Source: Pedobacter cryoconitis (GTDB taxonomy: Bacteria > Bacteroidota > Bacteroidia > Sphingobacteriales > Sphingobacteriaceae). From it: a stretch of DNA of 64,000 nt. Numbering within the stretch: the first letter of the stretch is position 1; every line of letters starts with the position of its first letter. The notes beneath the pieces are model-generated. The model ran no database searches. It was not told where the DNA came from and saw only the letters and a program-made list of their open reading frames with translations. The DNA is taken from NCBI RefSeq assembly GCF_014207135.1, contig NZ_JACHCC010000012.1:1-64000 (forward strand), written 5' to 3'. The position numbers and the translations under genes were made by a program. Below are positions 43,580 through 53,072 of the stretch, in pieces.

Positions 43580-44113
43580 ATGGAAATAGAAAAACATGCT
43601 TTCCCTATAGGACGTTTTGTGCCGGCTACAGCATATACACAACAATCATTGAATACCTGGATTGGTTCAATTAAATCTGTTCCTTTACTGTTGGATTATT
43701 GTATTGAAAATCTTGATGAAACACAGTTAAATGTACCCTACAGAGAAGGAGGCTGGAATACGATACAGGTTATTCACCATATTGCCGATAGCCATATGAA
43801 TGCCTATATCAGACTGAAACTTGCTCTAACTGAAGATAAGCCAGTGATCAAACCTTACGAAGAACAGCTTTGGGCCGAACTTCCTGATGTCACAGATGTT
43901 CCTTTAAATGTTTCTATTACGCTTATTCATGCACTGCACCGTCGCTGGACTTCTCTGCTGCTTCAATTGACAGATGAGCAGTGGAAGCGGGAATATTATC
44001 ATCCTGGTGACAAGAGCTATGTCCCGCTCTGGCAGATGACCAATCTATACAGCTGGCATGGAAAACATCACGCAGAGCAGATTTTGTCTTTACGTAAAAG
44101 AATGGGCTGGTAA
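43580..44113 (+). CDS. YfiT/DinB-family metal-dependent hydrolase or bacillithiol-transferase-like protein
   Basis: A 177-residue four-helix DinB-fold protein of the YfiT type. The metal-binding histidines are visible in VIHHIADSHMNAY (one) and SWHGKHHAEQIL (the C-terminal pair), and the N-terminus FPIGRFVP is characteristic. Family members carry nickel or zinc and are annotated as putative metal-dependent hydrolases or bacillithiol S-transferases; the true substrate here is unknown. The stop is 3 bp from the end of the convergent antiporter gene. Confidence 0.87.
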   Translation: MEIEKHAFPIGRFVPATAYTQQSLNTWIGSIKSVPLLLDYCIENLDETQLNVPYREGGWNTIQVIHHIADSHMNAYIRLKLALTEDKPVIKPYEEQLWAELPDVTDVPLNVSITLIHALHRRWTSLLLQLTDEQWKREYYHPGDKSYVPLWQMTNLYSWHGKHHAEQILSLRKRMGW

Positions 44114-44116
44114 GTT

Positions 44117-46138
44117 TTAAATTTGCGGGTAAATCAATAATTTGGTCTGGGACTCGAAAAGATGTTCCAGTTTGCGCTGAGTATAGGTCAGCGACAACAG
44201 ATAAGTCGTTTCGGGTTTACGTTCCATGACTACAATCATGAAATCATCAGCCTTGATTCTTTCTTTGAGGATTCTCCAGTCTTTCCATACTTCAGTGGCA
44301 TCAAATTTAAAACTTACACTAACTTTCATAGCCTTTAAAGCATGCTGAATATGTGCTTTGGTGGCAGCATCACAATAGCAATGAACATGAAGACTAAGTT
44401 CGGTACTCAGTTTACAAACTTTGGCAAGCCATACCTTCATGTTTTTTTCCATTAAATAGGCTGGCGGACAAATCAGCTGGATACGCTGATGAACAGTTAT
44501 GGGTTTGTTGAGATGCAGGATGAATAGATTAGCAGGGGATTTAGCAATCAGTGCAGCTGATTTATCTCCCAGAAATTTATCAAATACTGTTGTTTTTCTG
44601 GGCCATCCGGTAATAATAATATTGGATGATTTTTCTTTTGCAATCCGGAGTACACCACTGGAAACGTTATGATCAAGAGTAGCAATCACTTTGACCTGTG
44701 TCCCGTTTCCGGAAGCATATTTTACAGATTCATTTAGTTTTTTACGCGCAATAAGCAGGTTAGATTGTGCATTATCACTATCCGGTACAACAGAAAGCAG
44801 ATTGATAGGTTGTGTCGAATCCTTGTCTTTAAATAATACAGCCAGATCCAGCATCGTATCCATGTTGTTAAAGTCAGCAATAGGGATCAGGATGTTTTCC
44901 TGGTTTTCGATAGGTTCCGGACCAGATATTTCTTCTTCAGCTACGATCTGCTGACTGGCCCTTTCTGTTGCGAAAGAGGCGAATACACAGGTAATCAGAA
45001 TCAGAATGATCGTACCATTCAGAATATTGTCATCAATGATTTTGGCCTGGTAACCAACTAATATGATAGCCAGGGTAGCCGCTGCATGTGCACTGCTTAA
45101 TCCGAAGATCAATAAACGCTGATTTTTTGTGTACTTGAAAATCCACTGTGTCAATGTCGCAGACATATACTTACCTGCAAGGGCGACAAGCGTTAGTGCT
45201 CCAGCTACAATCAGCGCTTCAGGGCCTCTGAAAAGCACACGCAAATCAACAATCATCCCTACGCTGATCAGGAAAAAAGGAATGAAAAGGGCATTACCTA
45301 CAAATTCAATTCTATTCATCAGGATTGAAGAGTGTGGGATCAGGCGGTTCAGCGCCAATCCGGCTACGAAAGCTCCGATAATTGGCTCTATCCCTGCAAG
45401 CTGAGCAAGGAAAGCAGAAAAGAAAACCACTGATAATACGAAGATATAATGAGAGGTTTTCTCACTTTCCAGTTTAGTGAAAAACCATTTGGCGATTTTA
45501 GGGATAACGATAAACACCGTTGCGGTGAATATAGTCAGGGATATCGTGAGCTGAATCCAGAAGGCGCTGTTCAGTTCACCTTGTACAGAGCCCATAATGA
45601 TGGCCAGGATAATCAGTACTGCGGTATCGGTAAGGATTGTCCCTCCGACAGTTACAGCTACAGCCTCATTTTTAGCAATTCCAAATTTATTGACAATCGG
45701 ATAGGCAACCAGTGTATGGGTAGCAAACATGCTGGCTGTCAGGATGGAAGTCAGCAGGGAATAGTGCAGCAGGTAATAACAGACTGGGAAACCAATCAGA
45801 ATAGGAACGGCAAAAGTGAAAAAGCCGAAGATGAAACTCTTATGTTTCTTCTTTTTAAACTCTGCCAGATCGAGTTCTATGCCCGCAATAAACATGATGT
45901 ACAATAGTCCGATAGTTGCAAAAAGTTCAATGGCAGAGTTTTTCTTCAGAATATTAAAGCCATTGGGGCCGATGAGTATCCCGGCGATAATAAATCCTAC
46001 AATACCTGGGATTTTAATTTTCCCCAGCAGGATAGGGGCAATCAGTATGATAAATAACAATAAGGAAAAGATCAATACCGGGTTGGTAAAGGGAAGCTGA
46101 AACTGGTTCGTGATGTGATCAAAAAAGTTGGTGTGCAT
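44117..46138 (-). CDS. CPA2-family cation/proton antiporter with USP-like C-terminus
   Basis: A 673-residue protein. Residues about 18-400 form the 12-13 helix Na+/H+-exchanger core with KIKIPGIVGFIIAGILIGPN and a FIAGIELD motif carrying the ion-binding acidic residue. The C-terminal ~270 residues form two universal-stress-protein-like domains in the cytoplasm (ILIPIADFNNMDTMLDLAVL), which usually sense nucleotides and gate transport. It should exchange Na+ or K+ for protons. A second, CPA1-type antiporter lies 8 bp upstream on the same strand, so the two form an ion-homeostasis operon. Confidence 0.9.
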   Translation of the reverse strand: MHTNFFDHITNQFQLPFTNPVLIFSLLLFIILIAPILLGKIKIPGIVGFIIAGILIGPNGFNILKKNSAIELFATIGLLYIMFIAGIELDLAEFKKKKHKSFIFGFFTFAVPILIGFPVCYYLLHYSLLTSILTASMFATHTLVAYPIVNKFGIAKNEAVAVTVGGTILTDTAVLIILAIIMGSVQGELNSAFWIQLTISLTIFTATVFIVIPKIAKWFFTKLESEKTSHYIFVLSVVFFSAFLAQLAGIEPIIGAFVAGLALNRLIPHSSILMNRIEFVGNALFIPFFLISVGMIVDLRVLFRGPEALIVAGALTLVALAGKYMSATLTQWIFKYTKNQRLLIFGLSSAHAAATLAIILVGYQAKIIDDNILNGTIILILITCVFASFATERASQQIVAEEEISGPEPIENQENILIPIADFNNMDTMLDLAVLFKDKDSTQPINLLSVVPDSDNAQSNLLIARKKLNESVKYASGNGTQVKVIATLDHNVSSGVLRIAKEKSSNIIITGWPRKTTVFDKFLGDKSAALIAKSPANLFILHLNKPITVHQRIQLICPPAYLMEKNMKVWLAKVCKLSTELSLHVHCYCDAATKAHIQHALKAMKVSVSFKFDATEVWKDWRILKERIKADDFMIVVMERKPETTYLLSLTYTQRKLEHLFESQTKLLIYPQI

Positions 46139-46146
46139 ATATAAAT

Positions 46147-47394
46147 TTAAAACCCGTTAACTGAAAATTTATTAACTACTTTATTTAAGGTCAGGCCTTG
46201 TACAATAATCGAAAATATTACGATGATATAACTGGCCGAAACAATCAGTGGCTTGTATGCCGAATCTGGTAAAGATAGGGCAAGAGCTACAGAAATCCCG
46301 CCTCTCAGGCCTGCCCAGATCAGAATACCCAGCCGTTTATAGTCTGTTTTTAAAGATCTTTTCATCAGTATAGTAGGAGCTGCAATACTCAACCCTCTGG
46401 CAATCAATACAAAAATAACAGATAATAAGCTAATCAGCCAGTAATTACGGAAGAATGGAATAATGACAATCTGTAAACCAATCATGACAAACAAAATGGT
46501 ATTCAGCAGATCATCGATCAGGCCCCAGATTTTATCCAGTATGTCTTTAAGATGGAGTGAATTTGCATTATCACCCAATTTCATATTACTCAGCATCAGT
46601 CCTGCGGTTACTGCAGCCAGGGGAATAGAAACATGGAGTAAGCTGCCGATCACTGAAATACCCATGACCATAGCTAATGTCATCATTAATATAGTCTGAA
46701 GTTCATCTACTTTTTTAGCTAGCCTGGTACAGAGATAACCAGAGGCAACACCCAATAAAATGCCACCAAATACTTCCTGGGCAAATAACTGTGCAGAATG
46801 TGACCAGGAAAAGGCCATTGTTGTGTTTTCAGTCAGTTCCCGGAGAGAGACAAATAAAAGAATACCCACACCATCGTTGAACAACGATTCCCCGCCAATA
46901 ATAGTCTCGAGGGAAGGCGGGATTTTGGATTTCTTTAAAACGGATAATACCGCAACCGGATCTGTAGGAGAAATCAGCGCACCAAAGAGAAAACAGTAAA
47001 GTAGTGGAATCTCGATATGTAATAAGGAGGCGGCCCAGTAGAAAAGGAAGCCGAATATTGTGGTACAGCCAATTACACCTACCGTACTTAAAATCAGTAC
47101 CGGACGTTTTTGTGCTTTAAGTTTTTCGAAATCGAAATGAAGTGCACTGGCAAAGAGCAAAAAGGCAAGCATGACATCCAGTAGCGTTCTGGTGAAATCT
47201 ATGCTCGAGGTTAACTGTGAAATAAACTCATAAGCTGCCGGAAAAGACTTTCCCGTAATCAGAATGAGTACTGAAAGACTGATGGCAATGACCATAATCC
47301 CAATCGTTCCGGGCAGCTTGACATAACGGTGATTCAAATAGGAAATGAGTGCGCTGATAGTTACCAGAATGGTAATCGTAGTAAAAGTATCCAT
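46147..47394 (-). CDS. CPA1-family cation/proton antiporter (NhaP-like)
   Basis: A 415-residue protein with about 12 membrane helices. CPA1/NhaP marks are GALISPTDPVAVLSVLKK, the ESLFNDGVGILLF motif with the essential N-D pair, and GLRGGISVALALSLP. It exports Na+ (or K+/Li+) in exchange for protons. First gene of the operon with the CPA2 antiporter. The leader region upstream (47415-47440) has an 8-bp TTGTTGTT/AACAACAA inverted repeat with unknown role. Confidence 0.93.
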   Translation of the reverse strand: MDTFTTITILVTISALISYLNHRYVKLPGTIGIMVIAISLSVLILITGKSFPAAYEFISQLTSSIDFTRTLLDVMLAFLLFASALHFDFEKLKAQKRPVLILSTVGVIGCTTIFGFLFYWAASLLHIEIPLLYCFLFGALISPTDPVAVLSVLKKSKIPPSLETIIGGESLFNDGVGILLFVSLRELTENTTMAFSWSHSAQLFAQEVFGGILLGVASGYLCTRLAKKVDELQTILMMTLAMVMGISVIGSLLHVSIPLAAVTAGLMLSNMKLGDNANSLHLKDILDKIWGLIDDLLNTILFVMIGLQIVIIPFFRNYWLISLLSVIFVLIARGLSIAAPTILMKRSLKTDYKRLGILIWAGLRGGISVALALSLPDSAYKPLIVSASYIIVIFSIIVQGLTLNKVVNKFSVNGF

Positions 47395-47525
47395 TAATTA
47401 AATTAGGGTTTTCCTTGTTGTTTTATTGTTCTAACAACAAAATAGACGAAATTGTTCGTTTTTTACATTGATTACTGATTAGTATTTCTTAATATAGACC
47501 AGGATAACCTATAAAAATAAGCAAG

Positions 47526-48422
47526 ATGCAATATTCAAATTTGGGAAAGTCAACTCTGGAAGTTAGCAGGATAGGTTTCGGTTGTATGTCCTTAAGCGGG
47601 GATGCAAAGGAAAACGAAAAGATTGTTGGAAGAGCGCTGGAACTTGGCATTAATTATTTTGATACAGCAGATTTATATGAGGCGGGGGAGAATGAAGTTA
47701 AGATAGGATCTTTGCTGAAGGCCAGACGTAATCAGGTTATTATAGCAACCAAAGTCGGTAACCAGCGCAGGGCGGATGGAAATGGCTGGGATTGGAACCC
47801 TGGCAAGAAATATATTCTTTCGGCAGTGGAGGGAAGTCTTAAGCGGTTACAGACCGATCATATAGACCTGTATCAGTTACATGGCGGAACTATTGAAGAT
47901 CCTATGGATGAAACTATTGAAGCTTTCGAGATTTTAAAAAATCAGGGTAAGATCAGAAATTATGGAATTTCTTCTATTCGCCCCAATGTGATCCGTGCCT
48001 ATGTTCAGCGTTCTGCAATGGTAAGTGTGATGATACAGTATAGTTTGCTGGACAGAAGACCGGAAGAAGAATGTCTGACTTTGCTGGAGCAAAATGAAAT
48101 TGGTGTATTAAGTCGTGGTAGTATTGCACAGGGCTTACTGGTGGATAAACCAGCAGCTGATTATTTAAACTGGTCGGCTCAGGAGGTCAGTCATGCTGCT
48201 GATATAGTACGCGCTATCACCAGCAAAAGTAGCTCTGCAGCACAAACAGCTATCCGGTTCGTTCTGCAGCACCAGGCATTGACCAGTGCAGTGTTGGGAA
48301 TACGGACAGAAGTTCAGTTAGAAGATATTGCAGCTGCTGCAGATTTTCCTCTTCTTTCTGCGGAAGAAATGGATATCTTACAGCGGTCAACTACATCACA
48401 ATATTATACAGCACACAGGTAA
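47526..48422 (+). CDS. Aldo/keto reductase
   Basis: A 298-residue aldo/keto reductase with tetrad D46, Y51 (FDTADLYEAGENE), K76 (ATKVG) and H119 (YQLHGG). It is shorter than the island AKR at 34017 and not its close copy. Its stop is one base before the ATG of the next gene, so the two are translated together. The substrate is unknown. Confidence 0.92.
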   Translation: MQYSNLGKSTLEVSRIGFGCMSLSGDAKENEKIVGRALELGINYFDTADLYEAGENEVKIGSLLKARRNQVIIATKVGNQRRADGNGWDWNPGKKYILSAVEGSLKRLQTDHIDLYQLHGGTIEDPMDETIEAFEILKNQGKIRNYGISSIRPNVIRAYVQRSAMVSVMIQYSLLDRRPEEECLTLLEQNEIGVLSRGSIAQGLLVDKPAADYLNWSAQEVSHAADIVRAITSKSSSAAQTAIRFVLQHQALTSAVLGIRTEVQLEDIAAAADFPLLSAEEMDILQRSTTSQYYTAHR

Positions 48423-48423
48423 T

Positions 48424-48933
48424 ATGAAACTATCATTCGGTACAGAGGTTAATCATCAGCCAAACTATTTTCTGGAAAAAATATGGAAGGGTCTGTTACA
48501 GGGGCCGGGTGACCTGGAAGGCAGTTATCAGGACTATCAGCGTCGCCATCTCGAAAAATTTGGTAAATGCTGGGATGGAGATACTTTTGGCGAATTTCTT
48601 GATCCAAAGATCCATACCATACGCAGGGACCTTGATAATGAATGGCAGCCAGGAATGGAAATCCAGCTGGTGATCAATTTGAATTCTACCGATGAGTTTC
48701 AGTTTGCACCAGTTCTGAGGTGTCAGTCAGTGCAAAGGATTCAGATTGATTACTCAAAATTAATCAATGATGATGGCCCGGCGGTTTTTATAAACTATGA
48801 ACTCATTGACAGGGAAACGCTATTGCGCCTGGTTGTTAATGATGGTTTTGCGACGATAGAAGATTTTTTTCTGTATTTCAATGAAGAGTTCAGCGGAAAC
48901 CTGATTCACTGGACACCTTTAAAATACGACTGA
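48424..48933 (+). CDS. Conserved hypothetical protein coupled to the aldo/keto reductase
   Basis: A 169-residue protein starting at the ATG at 48424; a longer frame that overlaps the AKR gene was rejected. It has no membrane segment or signal. Notable stretches are WQPGMEIQLVINLNSTDEFQ and FINYELIDRETLLRLVVNDG, followed by an aromatic-rich end (DFFLYFNEEFSGNLIHW). The C-terminal half resembles the core of phage/prophage ASCH-like small proteins only loosely, so no family is claimed. The gene converges with the ABC transporter, 5 bp apart. Confidence 0.7.
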   Translation: MKLSFGTEVNHQPNYFLEKIWKGLLQGPGDLEGSYQDYQRRHLEKFGKCWDGDTFGEFLDPKIHTIRRDLDNEWQPGMEIQLVINLNSTDEFQFAPVLRCQSVQRIQIDYSKLINDDGPAVFINYELIDRETLLRLVVNDGFATIEDFFLYFNEEFSGNLIHWTPLKYD

Positions 48934-48938
48934 TTTAA

Positions 48939-50795
48939 CTAACGATAACCCATAGCCTGAAGATTAAATAACTCTGCATATCTGCCGTTCTGATCCAAAA
49001 GCTCCTGATGGCTCCCGATTTCTATCAGCTCTCCTTTTTCGAGTACCAGTATCCTGTCCGCCATTCTGACTGTAGAAAAACGGTGGGATATCAGCACAGC
49101 CGATTTGCCTTTGGTGAGCTCAGAGAAACGCTGGAAGACTTCATACTCCGCTCTTGCATCTAAAGCTGCGGTGGGTTCGTCCAGAATCAGTAACTGTGCA
49201 TCTTTCATATAAGCCCTTGCTAACGCTACTTTTTGCCATTCTCCACCCGAGAGTTCTACACCCTCTGCGAATTTTTTACCGAGCATCTGATTATAAAGGC
49301 CAGGTAGTTTTTTGACCAGCTGATCAGCCAGACTCTGGTGTGCAGCAGATTGTATTAAAGGGTCGTTTTCTTTTTCCTGGATATTACCGACCGCTATGTT
49401 TTGTGAAAAACTCATCTGGTAACGGATATAATCCTGAAAAATAATGCCCAGGTTCATCCTCAGATCAGTAAGGTCGTATTCTTTGAGGTCTATGCCATCT
49501 AACAAAATGCGGCCCTCTGTCGGATCGTATAACCTGGCCAGTAATTTGACCAATGTTGTTTTTCCCGCGCCGTTTTCTCCGACCAGCGCAAGTTTTTCAC
49601 CAGGATACAGCGTGAAACTCAGATGCCTGTTTGCCCAGCGTTCAGAATTCAGATATTGAAAGCCTACGTTTTCAAAAGTAAACCCAATCTGAATAGGTTT
49701 TGGGAAAGGGATTGCTTTGACTGAGGCAATTATTCTTGGGCGGATTTCAAAAAATTCAAAGAAATCGCGTAAGTAGATAGCTCCTTGTGATACCGCTATA
49801 AAACGGGTTAGAATGCCCTCCAGTAAAGTCTTTAACTGTCTGAAGGAAGCTGCCAGAAAGGTTAATTCACCTATAGTTACTTTTCCTGATACGGTATCAA
49901 AAATAATCATGAGGTATGCGCCGTAATAACCGGCTGTACCCAATAAAGCAAAAAAAGTACCCCAGGCTGAACGCCGCAAAGCGAGTTTTTTATTTGCCAG
50001 ATAGAATTTATCGGATAAGACCGAGAATCGGTTGATCACAAAACCCGAAAGGTTGAAGATTTTTACTTCTTTGGCAGTTTCATCGCTGGCTCCCAGAAAA
50101 CGAAGATAATCCAGTTCTCTTCTTTCAGGTGTCTGTCCTCTGGTGAGGGCGTAAGTCTGTGCGTTAAAATAAGACTCCCCTAAAAAGGAAGGAATAATAG
50201 TCACTAACAATAACAGGATCAGCCATGGGTTGAATATAATCAGTCCTGCTGCGAGGAATCCCATCGTAATCAGATCCTGCACCTGGCTCATCACCAGCGA
50301 AAGAAGAATAGTCCGGCCTACAGTCTGCTGTCTTGCCCGTTCCAGTTTGTCATAAAAAATGGAATCTTCAAACTGATCCAGGTCCAGGGTGGCTGCATGC
50401 TCCATGATCTTTATAGAAGAATGCTTGGAGAAAAGATCACCCAAAAGACTGTCAATTAAAGAAATTGCCCTGCTTAACAAATCTGAAATAATTGCGATTG
50501 CAAATTCAAGCAGAATCAGTTTCCAGAGCACCGTCAGATCATGCTGATTTGGTGTTTTGATATGTGTAACAACCTGATCAATAATCAGTTTTCCAACATA
50601 TAACATCGCAACCGGAGTGGCCGACCGGACTAATCTCAGTAATAAATTAGAGATAGTCATGCCAGGGCTCGTCTGCCATACCATTTTAAAGAATCCAGGT
50701 AGGTTACCCAGTGCAGCCAGTCTTTCTTTTAAAGTCAGGCCTTCTTTTTTAGAATTTTGCAAAGAAGATTTATTGAACAACTTGTTTGTCGCCAT
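48939..50795 (-). CDS. ABC transporter, fused permease and ATPase (exporter type)
   Basis: A 618-residue half-transporter started at MATNKLF (50795). Six membrane helices (about 40-330) precede an ATPase domain with Walker A GENGAGKTT, Q-loop IFQDYIRYQ, signature LSGGEWQKVALARA, Walker B LLILDEP and the H-loop histidine (ISHRFS). It should work as a homodimer exporting lipid-like or hydrophobic compounds. Its start overlaps the end of the metallophosphoesterase gene by 26 bp, indicating a common transcript with that gene and the DUF47 gene. Confidence 0.92.
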   Translation of the reverse strand: MATNKLFNKSSLQNSKKEGLTLKERLAALGNLPGFFKMVWQTSPGMTISNLLLRLVRSATPVAMLYVGKLIIDQVVTHIKTPNQHDLTVLWKLILLEFAIAIISDLLSRAISLIDSLLGDLFSKHSSIKIMEHAATLDLDQFEDSIFYDKLERARQQTVGRTILLSLVMSQVQDLITMGFLAAGLIIFNPWLILLLLVTIIPSFLGESYFNAQTYALTRGQTPERRELDYLRFLGASDETAKEVKIFNLSGFVINRFSVLSDKFYLANKKLALRRSAWGTFFALLGTAGYYGAYLMIIFDTVSGKVTIGELTFLAASFRQLKTLLEGILTRFIAVSQGAIYLRDFFEFFEIRPRIIASVKAIPFPKPIQIGFTFENVGFQYLNSERWANRHLSFTLYPGEKLALVGENGAGKTTLVKLLARLYDPTEGRILLDGIDLKEYDLTDLRMNLGIIFQDYIRYQMSFSQNIAVGNIQEKENDPLIQSAAHQSLADQLVKKLPGLYNQMLGKKFAEGVELSGGEWQKVALARAYMKDAQLLILDEPTAALDARAEYEVFQRFSELTKGKSAVLISHRFSTVRMADRILVLEKGELIEIGSHQELLDQNGRYAELFNLQAMGYR

Positions 50796-51909
50796 GTTTA
50801 CAAAAATACGTAAACTCCTCGAACAGACTGGCATCTTCTCCGGGTTTTAATCCATCATGTGGAATGGAGTAATACTTTCCACTGATTTGATGCCCTTCAT
50901 CGGTTTTCGTAACCTCAAGATTCAGAAATCCATGCAGCATCGTGCAGGCATTCTGAAGAGTTACAGTATCGAAAATATCACTTTTATCAGTGTAGAGTAT
51001 GTCATCGCTTTCAACCAGCCAGTGCAATTCATCGAATCCGCCAGCCCCACAAACGATAAATGGAACGGTTTTTCCATCTGGATAGGTTTTATTGAAACGC
51101 TGATAATTATGTACATGGCCACTCAGTACCAGATCTGGAATGACACCTGCTGCTTCAAAACATTCCTCCAGTAAATTAATCATGGGCAGACTGGAACTGT
51201 GGTTGAAATCTGCCGAATAGGGGGCATGATGAATGCAAACGATAATTGCTTTTTCTGTATGTTCGGTACCGGCATATTTGAGCTCCTCAATAAACCATGC
51301 TTTTTGCTCCTCTGTAACAACTCCGAATTTGGGTACGTTGCTATGAAGGCCGATGATATTGGCTACTGGTGTCTGCAATGTCCAGTAAACATGCGGCTGT
51401 ATTCCGCTCATACGATTTAGGTTTGTGCCAAAAGGAACGGGCCTCGGTGTCTTTCCGCAGAATACACTGGTAAACGGATAAAGGCTTGAATAGGGTACTT
51501 TAGCCGCCTGATTGACGTCACTGTCGTGATTACCTGCAATTGCGTAAATAGTTGAGGGATAATCTTTATAGGGAGTGAAAAACTGCCGCTCATATTGATC
51601 TGCCTCTCCAAAATGATAAACGATATCACCTACATGGTATAGGAATGAAGGCTTGTCAGCTGGATTTCTGGCCTGATGGTACTGTTTACCCATTTCTGTT
51701 GCTATAAGCTTTTGAAATGCAGGAGATTTTAAGCCTCCGGTATCACCAGCGACCTGAAAAACCAGTTTGTTGGGATCGGTCAGTTCCATAGCAGGTTTTA
51801 ACCGGTATGGATAATCTCCAAAAGGTAGTGGTAGTGGTTGAAATTTATAGTTGTCGTCTGGTTGGTTGAGTTTAAAAAGAGGTTTTATGAGTTTCTTTGC
51901 TGATGACAT
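50770..51909 (-). CDS. Calcineurin-like metallophosphoesterase
   Basis: A 379-residue protein with all five metal-site motifs of the superfamily: D of VAGDTGG, GDIVYHFGE, GNHDSD, CIHHAPYS and SGHVHNYQRF. There is no signal peptide, so it should be cytoplasmic. The fold resembles purple-acid-phosphatase-like or cyclic-nucleotide phosphodiesterases; the substrate is not determined. It is the middle gene of the DUF47-phosphoesterase-ABC operon. Confidence 0.9.
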   Translation of the reverse strand: MSSAKKLIKPLFKLNQPDDNYKFQPLPLPFGDYPYRLKPAMELTDPNKLVFQVAGDTGGLKSPAFQKLIATEMGKQYHQARNPADKPSFLYHVGDIVYHFGEADQYERQFFTPYKDYPSTIYAIAGNHDSDVNQAAKVPYSSLYPFTSVFCGKTPRPVPFGTNLNRMSGIQPHVYWTLQTPVANIIGLHSNVPKFGVVTEEQKAWFIEELKYAGTEHTEKAIIVCIHHAPYSADFNHSSSLPMINLLEECFEAAGVIPDLVLSGHVHNYQRFNKTYPDGKTVPFIVCGAGGFDELHWLVESDDILYTDKSDIFDTVTLQNACTMLHGFLNLEVTKTDEGHQISGKYYSIPHDGLKPGEDASLFEEFTYFCKHGDKQVVQ

Positions 51910-51915
51910 GTTTGT

Positions 51916-52557
51916 TTATGCGTTTTTAATCAGGATAGCTTCGAGCACATTCGCTGCATCATCGCATTTATCAGTGGCCATCTCCAGTGTCTGGAGAATC
52001 TCTTTCTGTTTGATGAGCTCGATTGCGTCTGTCTCAGTGATAAACAAACGGGCAATAGCAGTATTGCAAAGATAATCGGCCCGGCTTTCTCCTTCGTTGA
52101 TTCTTAAACAAACATCAGCAATAATTTTGGTGTTTTTGAAGTTCCGCAGTTCGGTGATCGCTAATTCAAGATCTTTAGACATTTCTGTGATCAAACTGGC
52201 CAGCTGAACGATTTCTTCGCTGAAGGTCTTGATCTTATACAGTTCTATATTCAGTGAGGTGGCGTATACGTAATCAGCGACATCATCGAGTGCACTAACC
52301 AGGGTATAGATATCTTCTCTGTCAAACGGAGTGATGAAGTTTTTGCTGAGTTCAAGAAAAATGGAGTGGGTAATATCATCTCCGGCTTGCTCCAGTCTTT
52401 CTGTTTCCCTGAAATGAATAATACGTTCTTCTTCATCCCCGCAAACCACTGTCTTTGCCAGGCTTTCTGAGATTTTGACCAGGTTTTTCACATCCTGTTC
52501 GAAAAGAGGCTGGAACTTTTTGTCTTTAGGGCTAAAGAAGTTAAATACAGAATTCAT
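51916..52557 (-). CDS. DUF47/PhoU-like family protein
   Basis: A 213-residue all-helical protein of the DUF47 (PhoU-related) family: NFFSPKDKKFQPLFEQ at the start, a RETERLEQAGDDITHSIFLE helix, and two E/D-rich helical hairpins. These proteins usually accompany a Pit-type phosphate transporter as its regulator. Here no pit gene is adjacent; the neighbour 6 bp downstream is the phosphoesterase. First gene of a three-gene operon. Confidence 0.92.
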   Translation of the reverse strand: MNSVFNFFSPKDKKFQPLFEQDVKNLVKISESLAKTVVCGDEEERIIHFRETERLEQAGDDITHSIFLELSKNFITPFDREDIYTLVSALDDVADYVYATSLNIELYKIKTFSEEIVQLASLITEMSKDLELAITELRNFKNTKIIADVCLRINEGESRADYLCNTAIARLFITETDAIELIKQKEILQTLEMATDKCDDAANVLEAILIKNA

Positions 52558-52648
52558 AGGAATGGGTTTTCTGTAAAAATAAAAGGGGAATGTTAAGACC
52601 CTGTTTAAAATTCGTCAATTAATCAACGTATAGATTCTTTTTAACGGA

Positions 52649-52864
52649 TCAGCTTGCGATTTGTAAAAGGTCAGATTCCTGGACAAGCCTGGGATCCTTG
52701 AATTGTTTATTCAGAATCGATTTTTTGATTCTGATGGTTCGTGTAGTAGTAATCACTACAGCACCTGATTTGTTGTAGTGATGTGATACATAGGATCCGA
52801 CAGAGGGATCAAACTGTTGAATTCTGATAAGTAACTCGTGAAAAATAAAAATAGGTAGCGGCAC
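52649..52864 (-). CDS. Possible small hypothetical protein (GTG start)
   Basis: A 71-residue frame starting at a GTG (52864) with no ATG available: PLPIFIFHELLIRIQQFDPS, then VSHHYNKSGAVVITTTRTIR. No family is recognised and the start codon is weak. It lies alone upstream of the DUF47 gene. It could equally be non-coding; listed because the composition is protein-like and no other feature explains the 500-bp gap. Confidence 0.3.
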   Translation of the reverse strand: MPLPIFIFHELLIRIQQFDPSVGSYVSHHYNKSGAVVITTTRTIRIKKSILNKQFKDPRLVQESDLLQIAS

Positions 52865-53046
52865 GGTGTAAAGGTAATTTAACAATTTGGTAATGTTTAA
52901 TTATCATTCTGTTAATGAATAGTATGGCTTAACATAGAATTAATATTGGAGGATATTCCTTTTAAGAAAATTGTAAGATGGTTAAACAGATTGGATTAAA
53001 TATGATTTTTTTGGGGTATTGTGACCTCTAATGACTTAACAATCCC

Positions 53047-53054
53047 TACCTTTG
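53047..53054 (+). promoter_or_regulatory. Bacteroidota -7 element upstream of kup
   Basis: TACCTTTG is an exact TAnnTTTG match 18 nt before the kup start codon. The upstream -33 element is less clear (a TTG at 53019-53021, spacing longer than usual). Confidence 0.5.
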
Positions 53055-53072
53055 CCCCTTCAAATTAAAAAA

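Noticed and set aside
48328..48423. Longer start for the hypothetical protein after the aldo/keto reductase
   Set aside because: The added codons are an out-of-frame reading of the reductase end; ATG 48424 directly after the stop is the natural start.
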